Positions 1 through 11,972 of a DNA stretch of 64,000 bases are shown here, in pieces. The stretch lies in contig JACAXG010000205.1 in assembly GCA_018881555.1 (NCBI GenBank), positions 1 through 64,000 on the forward strand. The letters are read 5' to 3'. The notes below the pieces were generated by a model. The model saw only the letters and a program-made list of their open reading frames with translations, was not told the DNA's origin and did not search any database. How positions within the stretch are numbered: position 1 is the stretch's first letter; every line of letters begins with the position of its first letter. The position numbers and the translations under genes are program-made. Source of the DNA: Amblyornis subalaris. Its lineage: Eukaryota; Chordata; Aves; Passeriformes; Ptilonorhynchidae.

Positions 1-390
1 GCTGGGTTTGGCTTTCTTGTGGATGCATTCTTCTCCCTTAGTCTTGCTTACTTCTCCCTAGACCTGAGGTAACTGAACAANAGTGTCACCTTTCTCTTAT
101 CTCCAGTTCCCTTAGGCGGCTTAACTCACAGTCCAAAGTTCCAGTCAGGCATCTTCAGGGAGGGGTGGGCTTGGGTGGTCGCGTCTTCTTTACACAGTTT
201 TGCCANAATGGGCAAAACTCCTTCAGAACAATGTTTAAGCCATCAACCTTATATACCATTTCAGTCTCTGACAGCCCTGATGTGCCCAGACGCCCCGTGA
301 GGCTTTGGACACCGTCCAAAGTGTGGGGTGGCACCCCGAGCCCCACACTGCAGAGCCCTGGCTCTGGAGGGTGGGCTCTCCGGGCCGTGA

Positions 391-665
391 GGAATTGGCC
401 AGATGGACGCAGCCAGGGAGTCGTGGTCAGTTTCTCCACGTCCGGGTGGAGACTGGGGATGAGGGGTGTCCCTCAGGGCTCTGCCTTGGCGCCGGGGCTC
501 TTTAATGGCTTCCCCAATGACACCATTGAGCTCACCTGCAGCACCTCTGCAGGGGACAGGAAGCTGTGCGGGGCAGGGGCTGAGGAGAAGGACTTGGGGG
601 CGCTGATGGATGAGAAGCTCAGCGTGAGCCGGCAGTCTGTGCTCGCAGCCCAGAAAGCCAGCTCT
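391..665 (+). mobile_element. CR1 LINE fragment, reverse-transcriptase part, internally deleted
   Basis: The plus strand encodes GVPQGSALAPGLFNGFPND, the CR1 reverse-transcriptase fingers/palm signature. After a deletion that removes the catalytic ADD region it encodes EKDLGALMDEKLSVSRQ. The open frame here is a relic, not a host gene. The left edge is uncertain. Confidence 0.8.
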
Positions 666-1492
666 TGCCCAGCTCCCCAACAGCTCTGGTGGTATTAGCT
701 GCAACTCCTGAGAGCAGCCCCCCAGCCAGAGAGCTCACTCCAAGCCAGAACTCCCGGACTCTTTTCATCTGGCTGAGCCATTATCATGGTATGTGGGAGG
801 GCTTGGCCATGTTATTCTGTTTATTAATTATCCCCATTTGTTCCCCCGACAAGCCCTTTCCCCTCACAGCGTCTTCCTTTCAGATGGGATAACATTCCCT
901 GAAAAATCCAAACCCACAAGAGCTAGTCAGACTACCAAAATTAGAGATCACCACACCCCAGCTGCAGGTTGTACCAGTAGAAAAGGTCTGACACGAGGAA
1001 CTCACTCTGTAGTTCTCATAGAAATAGAAGAGGTTTTAAATTTACTCATGTTATCATTTCATAGATTCAAACATTCATGGTACCCACCTTTCAAACTCAA
1101 TATCCTGATTTTCCTTAGAAGAAGAAGAGAATAAGCAAATGTTTGTTTTGCTATATTCTTTTAAGACAAAAGCCTTTTCCATATACTGTTGCAATTGTAG
1201 CCATAAAGTATTTGTATAAGGAGGAACATATTTTTGGCATAGGAAGCATATTTGTTCTTAAAAGTAATATTTAGCTAATGCTCAGAAATGCATTTATGTA
1301 ATCTGTGCCCTGTTACACTGATGTATTAATAATGAAATTGCAGCTCTCCAAGAAAGTAATGAACATTAACAATGGAAGGGGAATCAGAATCCTATAATGC
1401 AAGAAAAACTGCTTGGTCAGCTGGACACAGAAGGTGCATCGGCGATTTGAGTAGGAACGTGAAAGGACCATAACGATAAAGACTCTCATTGC

Positions 1493-1545
1493 ATTTGCAT
1501 AGTTAGTGCCTTTCAGCCAGAGAGTGCTCTCTATATAAACTGCAA
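1493..1545 (+). promoter_or_regulatory. Possible octamer/TATA promoter
   Basis: A perfect octamer ATTTGCAT (1493-1500) precedes TATATAAA (1532-1539) by about 31 bp, the arrangement of immunoglobulin, histone and some non-coding promoters. A GATAAAG lies at 1475-1481. No gene follows that I recognise. Confidence 0.25.
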
Positions 1546-4500
1546 GCCCAAGGAGGTGCCAAGCTGTTGCAGAAGGATGATGAGCACCAGCAGCTTTTGA
1601 AAGACTTCTCTACTAAGTTAATTGGGTAGGTCCCGTCTGTCTTTCAGACATGGCAGCAAATCTTCCTCCCAAAAAGCCCTAGTTCTTTTGACTCCTGTGA
1701 AGCATCCCCATCATTAACAGGCTCACACCTATTCTGGGTCCTAGTCATTGTCCTGGATGTACAGCCTTGTTACTGCCTCTGACACTGGCCCATTCAGGGC
1801 GGAGAGAGGTAATATTTTTACACAGCAGCTTTTTTTTGCACATTGCTCCCACCTGCACATTCATGGGAGGTACCACAGAGATCTCTCCACTGTGCCCCAG
1901 CGGCAGGGCAATCATAGGTTCAAGGGCTGCACTCTCAGTGGGATGTGCCACAGTATTTTTTTGTGCTCCTGGTCCCCTCCATCATCCAGACGGAGAATTG
2001 TTCAGAGGATTCAGCAGCTCTGGCTTCTGGGATGCGCCTAGGTTTTCCTACCACAGAACAACAGGGAGGAGAGGGGATCCTTGTTCTAAATAATTGTGGC
2101 TGCAGCCACTATGTTCCTCCAAGCACAGAACTGCTTAGTAGCCTGAAGGCTGCAGGAGTGAAGCATATGTTTTACAACAATTTAGACATGGATGCAGAGA
2201 AGTTTCTTTAAAACACTATAAAGTATTCTGTGACCAGTTGTAATGCTGCATGCAGCACCTTATAGACAAGGAAACTTTTTAGTGTCTGATAGAGTAAGAA
2301 ACTGAAAGTGTTGTTAGCCAATTAAAAGTAGGTTGGAATTTCATCTGTCCCTAGTTTGCCTGAAGGCAATATAAGCTTGTAAATAACTACAGTTTGAGAA
2401 ACATCAACATTTCTATCAACTGCTACTGACCAAGAATTCAAACCACAAAACCCAAATACAGATATTCCTGATTTCCTGCTACAAGAGGTGAGTGGACTTT
2501 CTGTGTCACACATCAATAACTAACAGAGGCATATTTAAAAGCAGCAGTTCTAAATGAATCTTTCCATGCTACACATGGTGTCTTGACAACAGTTTTGTGG
2601 TAGTCTGGCATTTATTGAAGGTTGGGTAATTCCCTTCCCCCTGCACCAAACAGATTTCAATCTTCTTTGATTTTCCATGCATGAGTGGCCATGCTGAATG
2701 AGCAGATCTGTTATCAGCTGCAAGAAGTCTGGGCTTACAGCTGTTGACTGATAACTCTCTGCAAGCCCCCCCTCCACTGCACCAGGTCTTGCTTCTCTTT
2801 GCTTATCCTCTTCAGGGATCCCAGGCTGAAGTTTCGCTTGAAGGAGCCTCTAACCCCGGCACTTGCTTCTCTCAGCCGCTTCCCAGCATCTGTGCAACAG
2901 ACCCAGGGCTCAATGATGTGCCAAGCACTGGGCTGCAGTGCTGGATTTCGCCAGAAGATATAGAAAAGTTTTGCATCCTAAGGTAAAACCATAAAAAAAT
3001 TGCTGGCAAGAAGTTCTTTGCTGGCAAAGAATATCTATGATTTTGAATCTTGTGCCTTTTTTTAGCAAGAACAGTGAATACATACAACTAATAAAGCAAT
3101 CAAGAATACAGTTTACACTGTTAATGTCTCCAGAAGAAGAGCAGTGTGTTTCAGATGTTAAGCCCATGACTTTCCCGAGACAATGCGTTGCCTTGGTGGT
3201 TTGATTTCCCAAATTCAAAAGTCAGTATTTCAAAAACAAAGAGCAACAGAGCAATTCTCTGGGAGAAAGTGCAGTGGTAGGAAGCATCTTGCTCACACAC
3301 ACACAAAGTCAAGCCATTTTTTTTGTGTCAGGGGAATAATTGTCAGCCAAGACCCTAGAGATGGTAAATTGAATTGTCTGTTCTGCATATACTAATGGGA
3401 ACTCAGTGTTAAGTCAAATAATGCCCCAAGATGATGTGAGGTTGCAAAGCAAGTTGTTAACAGGGAGAGGGGCTGAGGGTGCTTTTCCATTTGAAACATG
3501 CTTTTGCATTTTCCTTCCAGACTTGGAGGATTAGGGTGATAAAGGGATAGGATTTGCCAGGAGTATTTTAGCTGACTAATGCATGGAAACAATGCAGATT
3601 GCTCTCATCCTATTTGTGAATTAATCACCAAGGCTTCTTCTTTTTTTCTTTTTTTTTTTCCCACTAATTTGTCTATGGTTCGGAACTGTGCCTGTAAAGA
3701 AAATTATGTCAACCATTTTCCCAGAACTGAAGCTACCTATATAACATTTATACTCTATTTTTGCTACAGAGAAGGACAAATCCCCAACCGGCCTTTGTAA
3801 ACTTGATATTTCAATGCCTCCATTTTAACTACTTGTTAGTAGAGAAAGTGACAATGAAAACTGAGGTTGCAAAATTGCACAACATGCCTTATAGACAGAC
3901 AGCAAGTCATAGAGAGGTCATGTATATATTTCAAAATATTTCTTTGAAAACAAGAAATGAAAGTGGTGTGATCACATTTTAAGCAAAGTTTAAATTACAT
4001 ACTACAGGTAGAAAGTGTTCACTATAAAAGTCATTTTGACCTGGTCTTACTGAATCCAGTAAAATTTCCATAAGATTCACGAGGAATGGAAAAACTCTCT
4101 TAGCTGTTTCCCACTATAAATTTGATTGTCTTTGAACAGAGTATTAGAGCTGATGATTTGCACTTTGTTTCTCCTTCACTCCAGGTACCAGCTCTGAAGC
4201 ACAAAACACTGCTGCTGTATTGGAGTTGGCAATCATTTACTTCATAAGGAAAAAACCCACACTGATTGTCCAAAATGAAAAGGTGGTCAATCTTGTATAA
4301 ACATATGCAACCAGCACAGGTGAAAATACTTTTTTTTAAAATGCTATTCCGTAAGGGATCAATTCTGTCCCATGTTACCACAGAGATGAGGCAGGATGAG
4401 CAGGGACCCAGCATGTGGTGAACACGGGCTGACAAAAGGGGACAGCTGCTTCCCAAGCTGCAGCCAGGTCTTCTCACCATCCAGTCTCTGTTGTGCTGCT

Positions 4501-7500
4501 CTGAAGATCATGCCTGGAGGAAAGCTTCCCATGCTGGTTTAGCAGCATTTCTTGGACCATTCTCCATCATAAATCCCCGACTTGCTTGTCAGGAGGAAGG
4601 CAACTGAAATCAGAGGGACACTGAGAGCCTCCGGCCATCTACACTGCAACCAGCGATGCCTGCACAAACAGGGAGATGCAACTTCTGAGACCTTGTGCAG
4701 GCACCGATACCAGTGAGAGTTTTCTGATTTACAATCTTCATTCCAGCCCAGAAGCTTGGCCAACGGCCATCATATCCAAGACCTTTTCTTCCAGCCAGGT
4801 GTTCATTTCACAGCTCTCCTGTGCTCCAAGAGCTGTCTAGTGCAAAGCTGACTGTACATTTTTTATTTCTTTATAGATAAGGCTTTCCACTCCAGCACTA
4901 TTTACATCAAGACATTCTTGCTTTTCCATTTACAGCCCTGTGCTTTGTTCTTCCATAGCATCTGCAAGGCATTGACATCCAGAGCTTTGCACAGGAAAGA
5001 CCCCTCATGATCCATCTATCTCCTGGGTGTTGTCCTGCTCCACTAGAGCTCAATGGGGCCTTTGTGGGTAATATCAGCTAGAGACTACCAGAGAGCCTTG
5101 GACTGCAAGTGTTTAACACATCACAGCCCAGAGGACAGCTTTTTCTAGTTCACTGTGAGCCAGTGATGATTTTTGTGAACAAAAAGTACTTGTCTGCATA
5201 GCAGAGGCTGCTCCATCTTCCACTACTGCATTTAGATTTGTGAGAACTTCCATGCTGCCCACCACCAATGCTAGAAGTGACATCCATTTTAGGGTGGTCA
5301 CTGAACACCAAGTAACACGTAGTAAAACAGTGGGAAGAACACTTGTCTATCCTCTGACCCTTGTTCTTCACTAGAAGAACCGTAAGTGGCAAATTCACCC
5401 AATGGGCTACATTTAAGCCAGAAACATGATCACAGGTACCAGATGAGCACTGCTAGTGAATAATATATCCATTATATTCAACCTCTTGACACTATGGTTA
5501 GATATCATAAATAACAGATCTAAATGCCGTTTCCCTTACCTTGCCCTAATTCATGCACCAAACCTGTTTCCTTCTTGCCTTGACTATTGTTTAATCAATT
5601 CAATCCTCACAAAGTCATTTTTACATATTTTATATAGGCTTACCACATAGGTATAAAGGAAAGCATATCGGCCTGTGAAGTCAAACCCCTCAATTTTATA
5701 TGCTCTTAGGATATCTTTTCTTCATGCCTCAAATTCTCCAAATCCTCCCCCTACTATCTCCTATCCATGAACCTTGCATGTGCTGTGTAACAACACCTGG
5801 ACAGCCACCACAGCCAGCATCGGTCATCACTGTTGCTAAACTTTTTCAGAGGGGATTGTTGATGAAGCCGCAAGTCCTTTTCAAGATGACCAAGAAATAT
5901 GATAGTCCCCTTTGTATCCTCCAGCCCTGAGGAACCTCTTTGGCAAGAGCCCAGCTACAGGGAGGTCTGCAGTCCCTGAGAAAGCCTTAAAAGTTTTAGT
6001 CTGAGAAAGCTGAAGAAAGCAATATTGTTTCCAAAAGGAAGTGCAAGCACGTATTTTTTGTGCCATCATTGCCCTAAAAAAAGAGAAGCCACAGATCACT
6101 TAACACTTCTGTTCCTTGCAAACACTGACATTCTGAGGGTGTTTTCTTCCTCTGGAGTGAAAACTTTGATATACTATGTCAAAGGAAGAGACTGCTTGTT
6201 TTCCACATAAGAAACATTTTGGTTTTATTTCTCCGTAATGCAGTATCCTACCATGACTCCTGGAGTTCCCAAACACCTCAGGAAATCCTGCAATTTGCCA
6301 GCTGCTGACACACAACCCCTCAAAGCCAGAGGGGATTCATAGCAGTCCCTGTCCCAGAGTAGGCACCCCACAAACATGCCACCCCATCCCTTAGTGGGAA
6401 CTGAGGTCTTGAGCAGTTCTTCCAATCTAGAGAGTCCATAGTGGTTTTGATATGGCAAATAGTCCAGCCCAAAGGATGTGTGGCTTTCTGACCTCCCAGA
6501 GAGGTTTCAAGAGCAGAGCACAGAGGTGTTCATACCCTGCTGATTCAGGGCCACAGCAGGCAAGTGCTGCCACGGGATGTCTCTGCTTCATCCAAAACAG
6601 AATCGGTACCCACAGGCGCATAATTTTCTAAAGTAATAGAAAACAGCATCTTAAAGCTGCTTGTCCAGGAGAACAAACTTTCTTCTTTGGGAGACACAGG
6701 CTGCATTTCTGGTTCAGTCCTCATGGAGGTAAAAAAGGACTCAGAAAGCATCTCTGCATTTCTCCCCTTGTGCCTCAACAGCAACAGGAATTTGTTCCAC
6801 AGGGCTGCACCTGCAGCACAGCTACCACCTCTCCAGGGGGATTTTTCAGCCAGGCTTGCACCCCACTGGTGCTAACAAGGAGAGAGTATCTTTCTTTTCA
6901 GTAGGAGATTGGATGGTGACTGTTAAAAATATGTTGGGGCAGGGGGAATTTCATCAATGTCAAATTACTCAGTGAATGGAGGCTAAAGTCAAGCTGTCAC
7001 ATGCCACATGTTATTCTAATTTTTGAGAAATTAGGAGTTTTTTTCAGCAGGCCATTTCATGACACACTTGGGGGTCAATTTTAAATCTTATTTTTGACAC
7101 CAGTGGCAGGACAGGGAGATCAAGTACCAGTCTCCTGTTAGCAAAATCAAAGGCCATACATCCTAATTTCCAAACATAGCATCGAATGGCCCTAGACCTC
7201 CATGGTTCATTTAAATTGAATAAACAAAATAAGGACCTTTAGCTGACTAACTGGAATGTATTTTTCCTCTTAATAAAAATATGCTGAGCAAGCACTGGAA
7301 AGATAGAGGAAGTCTTTCCAGAGCAAGCTCTATGTACTTATTTCATCTTTTGTTTGACAGAGACAGGCAATTTAAAAGAACCCCATGGCAGAGTAGCATA
7401 CAACAGAGGAGCTTCATCCTCAGCCTGTCATTGATCTCAGCTGTCTATCCTTGCACTTTTGTCATTGGTCACAGTGATCACATCACAGGAATAAACATCA

Positions 7501-9740
7501 GTAGACTTGGCTCAATCTTCATCCTGCCTCACAACCTGCTCTACCCTAATGTTTTCCTCCTGTTAATTCAATTATCTTATTCCTTGTGCCAAGAAAGATG
7601 TATTATTACATGCTCAGAGTACCAACCTCACAGCATCTACAAATCCAGTGACACTCTGCTACAGCATGCCAACTGCTTTCAAGAGCTAAGAACTCACACA
7701 GGAATGCTTTTCCTTCAAACAACACAGACCAAGGTTATGCTTACTTAAGTGCTGGGGAACAAATGGTTTGGGACAAGCAGAATGGGTTGGGAAAACACTT
7801 TTCTTGCACATGCCACTAAGTCACATGTGTCCCGACACAGGCAGGCTGCAAAGCAGCAAGGATAGATGTGGTCCAACAAGGAGACCATGTTACCCTGACT
7901 CCTGTAACATTCTGAAAACACACTTTGTACATGCCAGAGAGTTTTGTATGCGCCTTGCACAGAGGCATTTTGACACTCTTTTTCTGTTGTTTTTACAATG
8001 ACACACGAGCCTCACAAGCATCTGACATTTTAGTCTTGATCCTGCTGAAATCAGCATCTCCACACATGTGCCATACACAGCAAGGGACGCCTGCTACAAT
8101 TCTGACACATAAAAAGCAAAGCTATTTAAAAGGCATGGGTGATAAAGCCTTGCAAATGTACTGGTCCTCATTCCAGCTTTAGAAAGAAGAAAGCTGCTTC
8201 AGGTACCACTGAATTCTTGATGAATGAGCTAACAGGCTGCAGGAAAACATCACCTCAGCAGTGCTTGATCCTTTAACTTAAATGCCTGGTACCTACTTGT
8301 AGGCATAAAACCAAAGAAGAAGTTAGTACATTCAAAACCAAGACCAGTTTTCTAGTTAAATCACAATAGTATCAAAACCCTGAAAACAAGCTTCAAACAA
8401 AGGAAGAAAAATACAACCCAGAAGTGGAAAGTACCACAAAATGCCAAGTTATATCTTACAAAGCACTAACCAGAAGTCTTTAAACCTTCAGACGCCAGTT
8501 TATCCAACGTACCATTCTGCTCTTCTCAACTCAGGATATGTGAGGATACTTGAGGAATGCAACCCAGATGTTTATGCTTTTTTCAAATTTAAGCCTTTCC
8601 AAAACACTAAACCAGTGAGATGGGTAGAGTTTTTCAGACACCAGACACCAGCCTGTTAATTATAAAGCAGATAGGCTAGTCTGGCTGAGCTGGGAAAAGG
8701 GGGGAGCAACCACGCATGCTAAAGATCACTGAAATAGAAGATTCAGAAGATAGAGGTGCTTGACAATATTTTTTCTTCTATGTTTGACTTTTAAACTGGA
8801 TTGCAGTCCTCCATCTTCCAATGCAGGGAAGGTCTGTTCCCAAGTTAATTCTGAAAAGGTAATTTCTGCTGCAACTCCTGACTGGCACAGTCCAGAGTGG
8901 AACCACAATGTTTATCAGCCATTGGGGCAAAGGTGTTGCCAGAGGGATGCCAAGAAGGTGGTAAATCTGAAGTTCATATTCCAACACATTGTCCAGGTTT
9001 GACTTATTTCCAGGCTCACAGATGTGGACAAGCCAAAAAAAATATAAAGCCAGTGAAAATAATTACTGTCATTATTTCTTGGCAACCACTTTCCAATGTA
9101 TATAATTTGGCACATTTTTGTATGGTACATGCCTGCAGATAGCTTTAGAGGTATTACTGGTGTTTAGACATGTGGAAGTAAACCAGATGCCTTGGCTTGG
9201 CACCAAGTTCAGGTTTTTCCCTAAGCTGCCCATTTCTAGTAAGGGTTGTTACCAAAAGGATGTTGGTGATCTTACTGTGACAAGCACAAAAGTGGACTAC
9301 ACTCCAATGTACAGAAACCTCCTCAGGGTAATGTTCTCCACTGATTAAAGCTATCGCTCACCTCAGTGCTGCTTTGGATCCATTTCTGTCAGGATTGAAC
9401 CATGGGCACAAAAGCTGAGAACAGTCTCCACCTTTTCTTTCAAGAGTCTCCACTCCAGCAGAGTCTTTTCTGATGGAAGCATGCTGGAGCCAGCTCGCCT
9501 CCCGGTGCATGGAGGGAGGGAGACACAGCATGGCTGAGTGTGTGTCGTTTTGCACTGGGAGTCCAGAACCTCCCTTTTCAGTGTTAAACTGACCTTCTAG
9601 CTGCTGAACACCTCAGACACCCACACTGCTGCTCTATCCCACAGTTTTCCCTCTCTCCTTTCATCTGAGCCCTGTACTACTTCAAGAAGCTATTGAGGGA
9701 TCACAGTTCCTGCTAGAGGCTCTATATGCTCTGGTAATAC

Positions 9741-9801
9741 AAAAAAAAAAAGGAAAGAAAAAAGAAAAAAAAAAGAAAAAAAAGGAAGAAAAAAAAAAGA
9801 G
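9741..9801 (+). repeat. A-rich / (GAAA)n purine tract
   Basis: There are about 60 bases of A with interspersed G and no pyrimidine. It is simple sequence, possibly from an old poly(A) tail, although no retroposon is recognisable on its left. Confidence 0.9.
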
Positions 9802-9942
9802 TGAAACACAGAAAAGTTGCAGAATTTTTATTCCATTACCTCTCTTACTGCCCTTTAGGGAAGGAAAGCCCTTATCCTGCTAGGCAGGTAATCCACAGCA
9901 AGGTAACTTAGAATATAAAGTGCTAACACGTAGTTACTGCCT

Positions 9943-9966
9943 GGGTTTGGGTTTTGGGGGATGGGG
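9943..9966 (+). other. Potential G-quadruplex, telomere-like G/T tract
   Basis: Four G-runs (3, 3, 5 and 4 Gs) are separated by TTT, TTTT and AT, which fits the G3N1-7 quadruplex rule. G/T alternation continues to about 9992. Confidence 0.6.
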
Positions 9967-11190
9967 TTTTTTTTTCTGGGATTTTTGGGGGCTTTTTTTT
10001 GGAAAGACTAAAACCATGCTATTATTTTTCTTTTTCATAATAATCACAATAATAAGAGCACAGCACAGAAAATACTGAATTGGCATTTCTAAAGCCTCTT
10101 GGCTGTCCCATTTTGCACTAGAAGAGCTATCTTCTTGGCACTGGCCTAGACAGCCCAAAGACATAGTATGTGTTGCATCATATGCTAATAGCCAGAAGAG
10201 CAACATTTATACTACTTTATATGAATGAGACATGAAGAAAAATAAAGTGTCTTATGGATAACTCAACAAGCTATTTATCTAACTGGGCCTTAATTTATTT
10301 GATCTATAATAACAAAATATTTCCTCCTTTATAATTTCATTCTTTACATTCACCAGATGACAGAAGAATATTGTAAGCAGAAATTCTGTACTAGAAACCA
10401 CATTCCAGTGGTATTGCAAAATCACTTTCTTGTGGTGGGACTAGAAGCCTGTTCTTGGAGCTGCAAGGATTTCTATTTCTCTGTGATAGTTTTCCGTGTG
10501 GTTGAGATGTAGTGTAGACTACAGAACAGGCCTTATTTTGGATGCCNATGAACCTCATGGGTAGTAAATCTTTTTTCTTAAGCAATTAAATTTCTGACTT
10601 TAATCTTTCATTCTCTTGATAGAAGTGGTTTCCTGGATCAGGCTGAAAGCCAGGAAATAATCGGCAAAACAAAGGTTCCCCCCAGCTCTAAACTACTTCT
10701 AATATTTTTCTTTCACTGCAATCATCCCTGCTGCTTTCTTTTTAAATCTTTTTTTCTTTCTTCACTGTAATATAAGAGATCAACTCTCACAGCTGGGAAA
10801 GAGTGAGCAAATTTCAAGACATGCTGTCTTAAAAGACCTGAAGTATCTATACACACCAAATCTTGCCTTTTCTATTATTCATTGAAGCAGAGTGCTGAAG
10901 CTGGAAGAGATATTCACAGTTCTTGATGCCCTGCAGTGGCCTTCAAATATCTCAATTACAAACACTAGTCTAGAAGTCCATGTCCATCACTACTTCCCCT
11001 GTTTTGCCTCTCCCTTAATACCCAGGGGGAGAAACTCACGGACTGCTGGCATACCAGTTTATCCCTTCTATCTTTAAATGTAAGATTATTAAAAAAAAAA
11101 GAAAAATACAAACTGCTATGGTAATAGTATATCTATTAACTAAAGGGTCCTTGAGAGGAACCAATTTAATTTTTATCTATGCCACAACAC

Positions 11191-11972
11191 TGTAACATTG
11201 CCACGTGCAGGAGGCATCTAAGAAAATGGCGGGAGCCGTGTCCCGGGTCAGGGCTTTGCCTGACAGCCAATCGGGATCGGGCTGCAAGCGACCCCATCCT
11301 TGCAGAGGGGCAGATGCCCGGATGCCCGGGAAAAAGCACATAAAAGCGGTCGGCTGCACCACGAGGAGCCAGCTATGTTTTAGTTTCCTAGGAGCGGGGG
11401 CTCGGCCGCAGGTTCAGCTCGGGACCTCCCCTCCACTGGCTTCTCCCTCTCTGCGGTCCTGCTTCCTCCCCGCCTTTGTTCCTGTCCGCATCCCCGAGGC
11501 AGCCTGTCGCCGGGACAGCCTGCTCTCCGCTGACGCCGCGCTGCGAGCCGTCCGTGGGTGCGACGACCCGCTCCGCCCGCCCCCGCTCCGCGCCCGCGGA
11601 GGGGACGCGAAGCCCCGCCGCTGCTTGTAAGCCGCGCCGAGGGCGCCTCGGGAGCCGCGCAGCCTCGCCGCGCCTCGCAGCACACGCGCTCCGCCTGCGG
11701 CCGCCGCCGACAGAGACCAGCCGCCGCCGCGGGCTGGCAGCCGCGCCGAGCCACCTGGACGCCGCGGCTTGCAGTGCGCCTCGAGCAGACGCTGGCAGGG
11801 CCCCCGCGATTCCGGTGGTGACGTTCCGTCCGTTTTTGACCCTTTCTTTCTCTCTTTTCTATCCGCTCTTCGGCAGGGACATTTATCAATAAACAGTTCT
11901 CAGATACAGTATTGCTGCGTTTGCGCTTAATTTTTGTGCGAGAAATCTATCAAAAGAATCTCTGGCGACTCC
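11191..11972 (+). mobile_element. GC-rich LTR-like promoter block with possible primer-binding site
   Basis: A sharply bounded CpG-rich block begins TGTAACATTG. It contains AAAATGGCGGG, a YY1-type site (11223-11233), a CCAAT box (11267-11271) and a TATA-like ATAAAAG (11340-11346). After about 500 bp of very GC-rich sequence comes AATAAA (11888-11893) and a GT-rich stretch. TGGCGACTCC (11963-11972) follows, matching the 3' end complement of tRNA-Arg(UCU). That order resembles U3-R-U5-PBS of a 5' LTR. Against this, the implied R region (about 540 bp) is unusually long, ten bases separate the last CA from the primer site, and no gag or 3' LTR is seen. An ordinary CpG-island promoter of a non-coding RNA is the alternative. 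Confidence 0.45.

Larger units (their letters stand above)
666..11190. other. Intergenic, AT-rich, no gene recognised
   Basis: Apart from the octamer/TATA element, the purine tract and the G/T tract listed separately, I see no exon, RNA gene or recent repeat. Open frames here are short and resemble no known family. Confidence 0.6.

Noticed and set aside
11380..11889. 169-residue minus-strand and overlapping plus-strand open frames at 11.4-11.9 kb
   Set aside because: Several frames on both strands are open at once because the block is CpG-rich. The proteins are Arg/Ala-rich with no recognisable domain.
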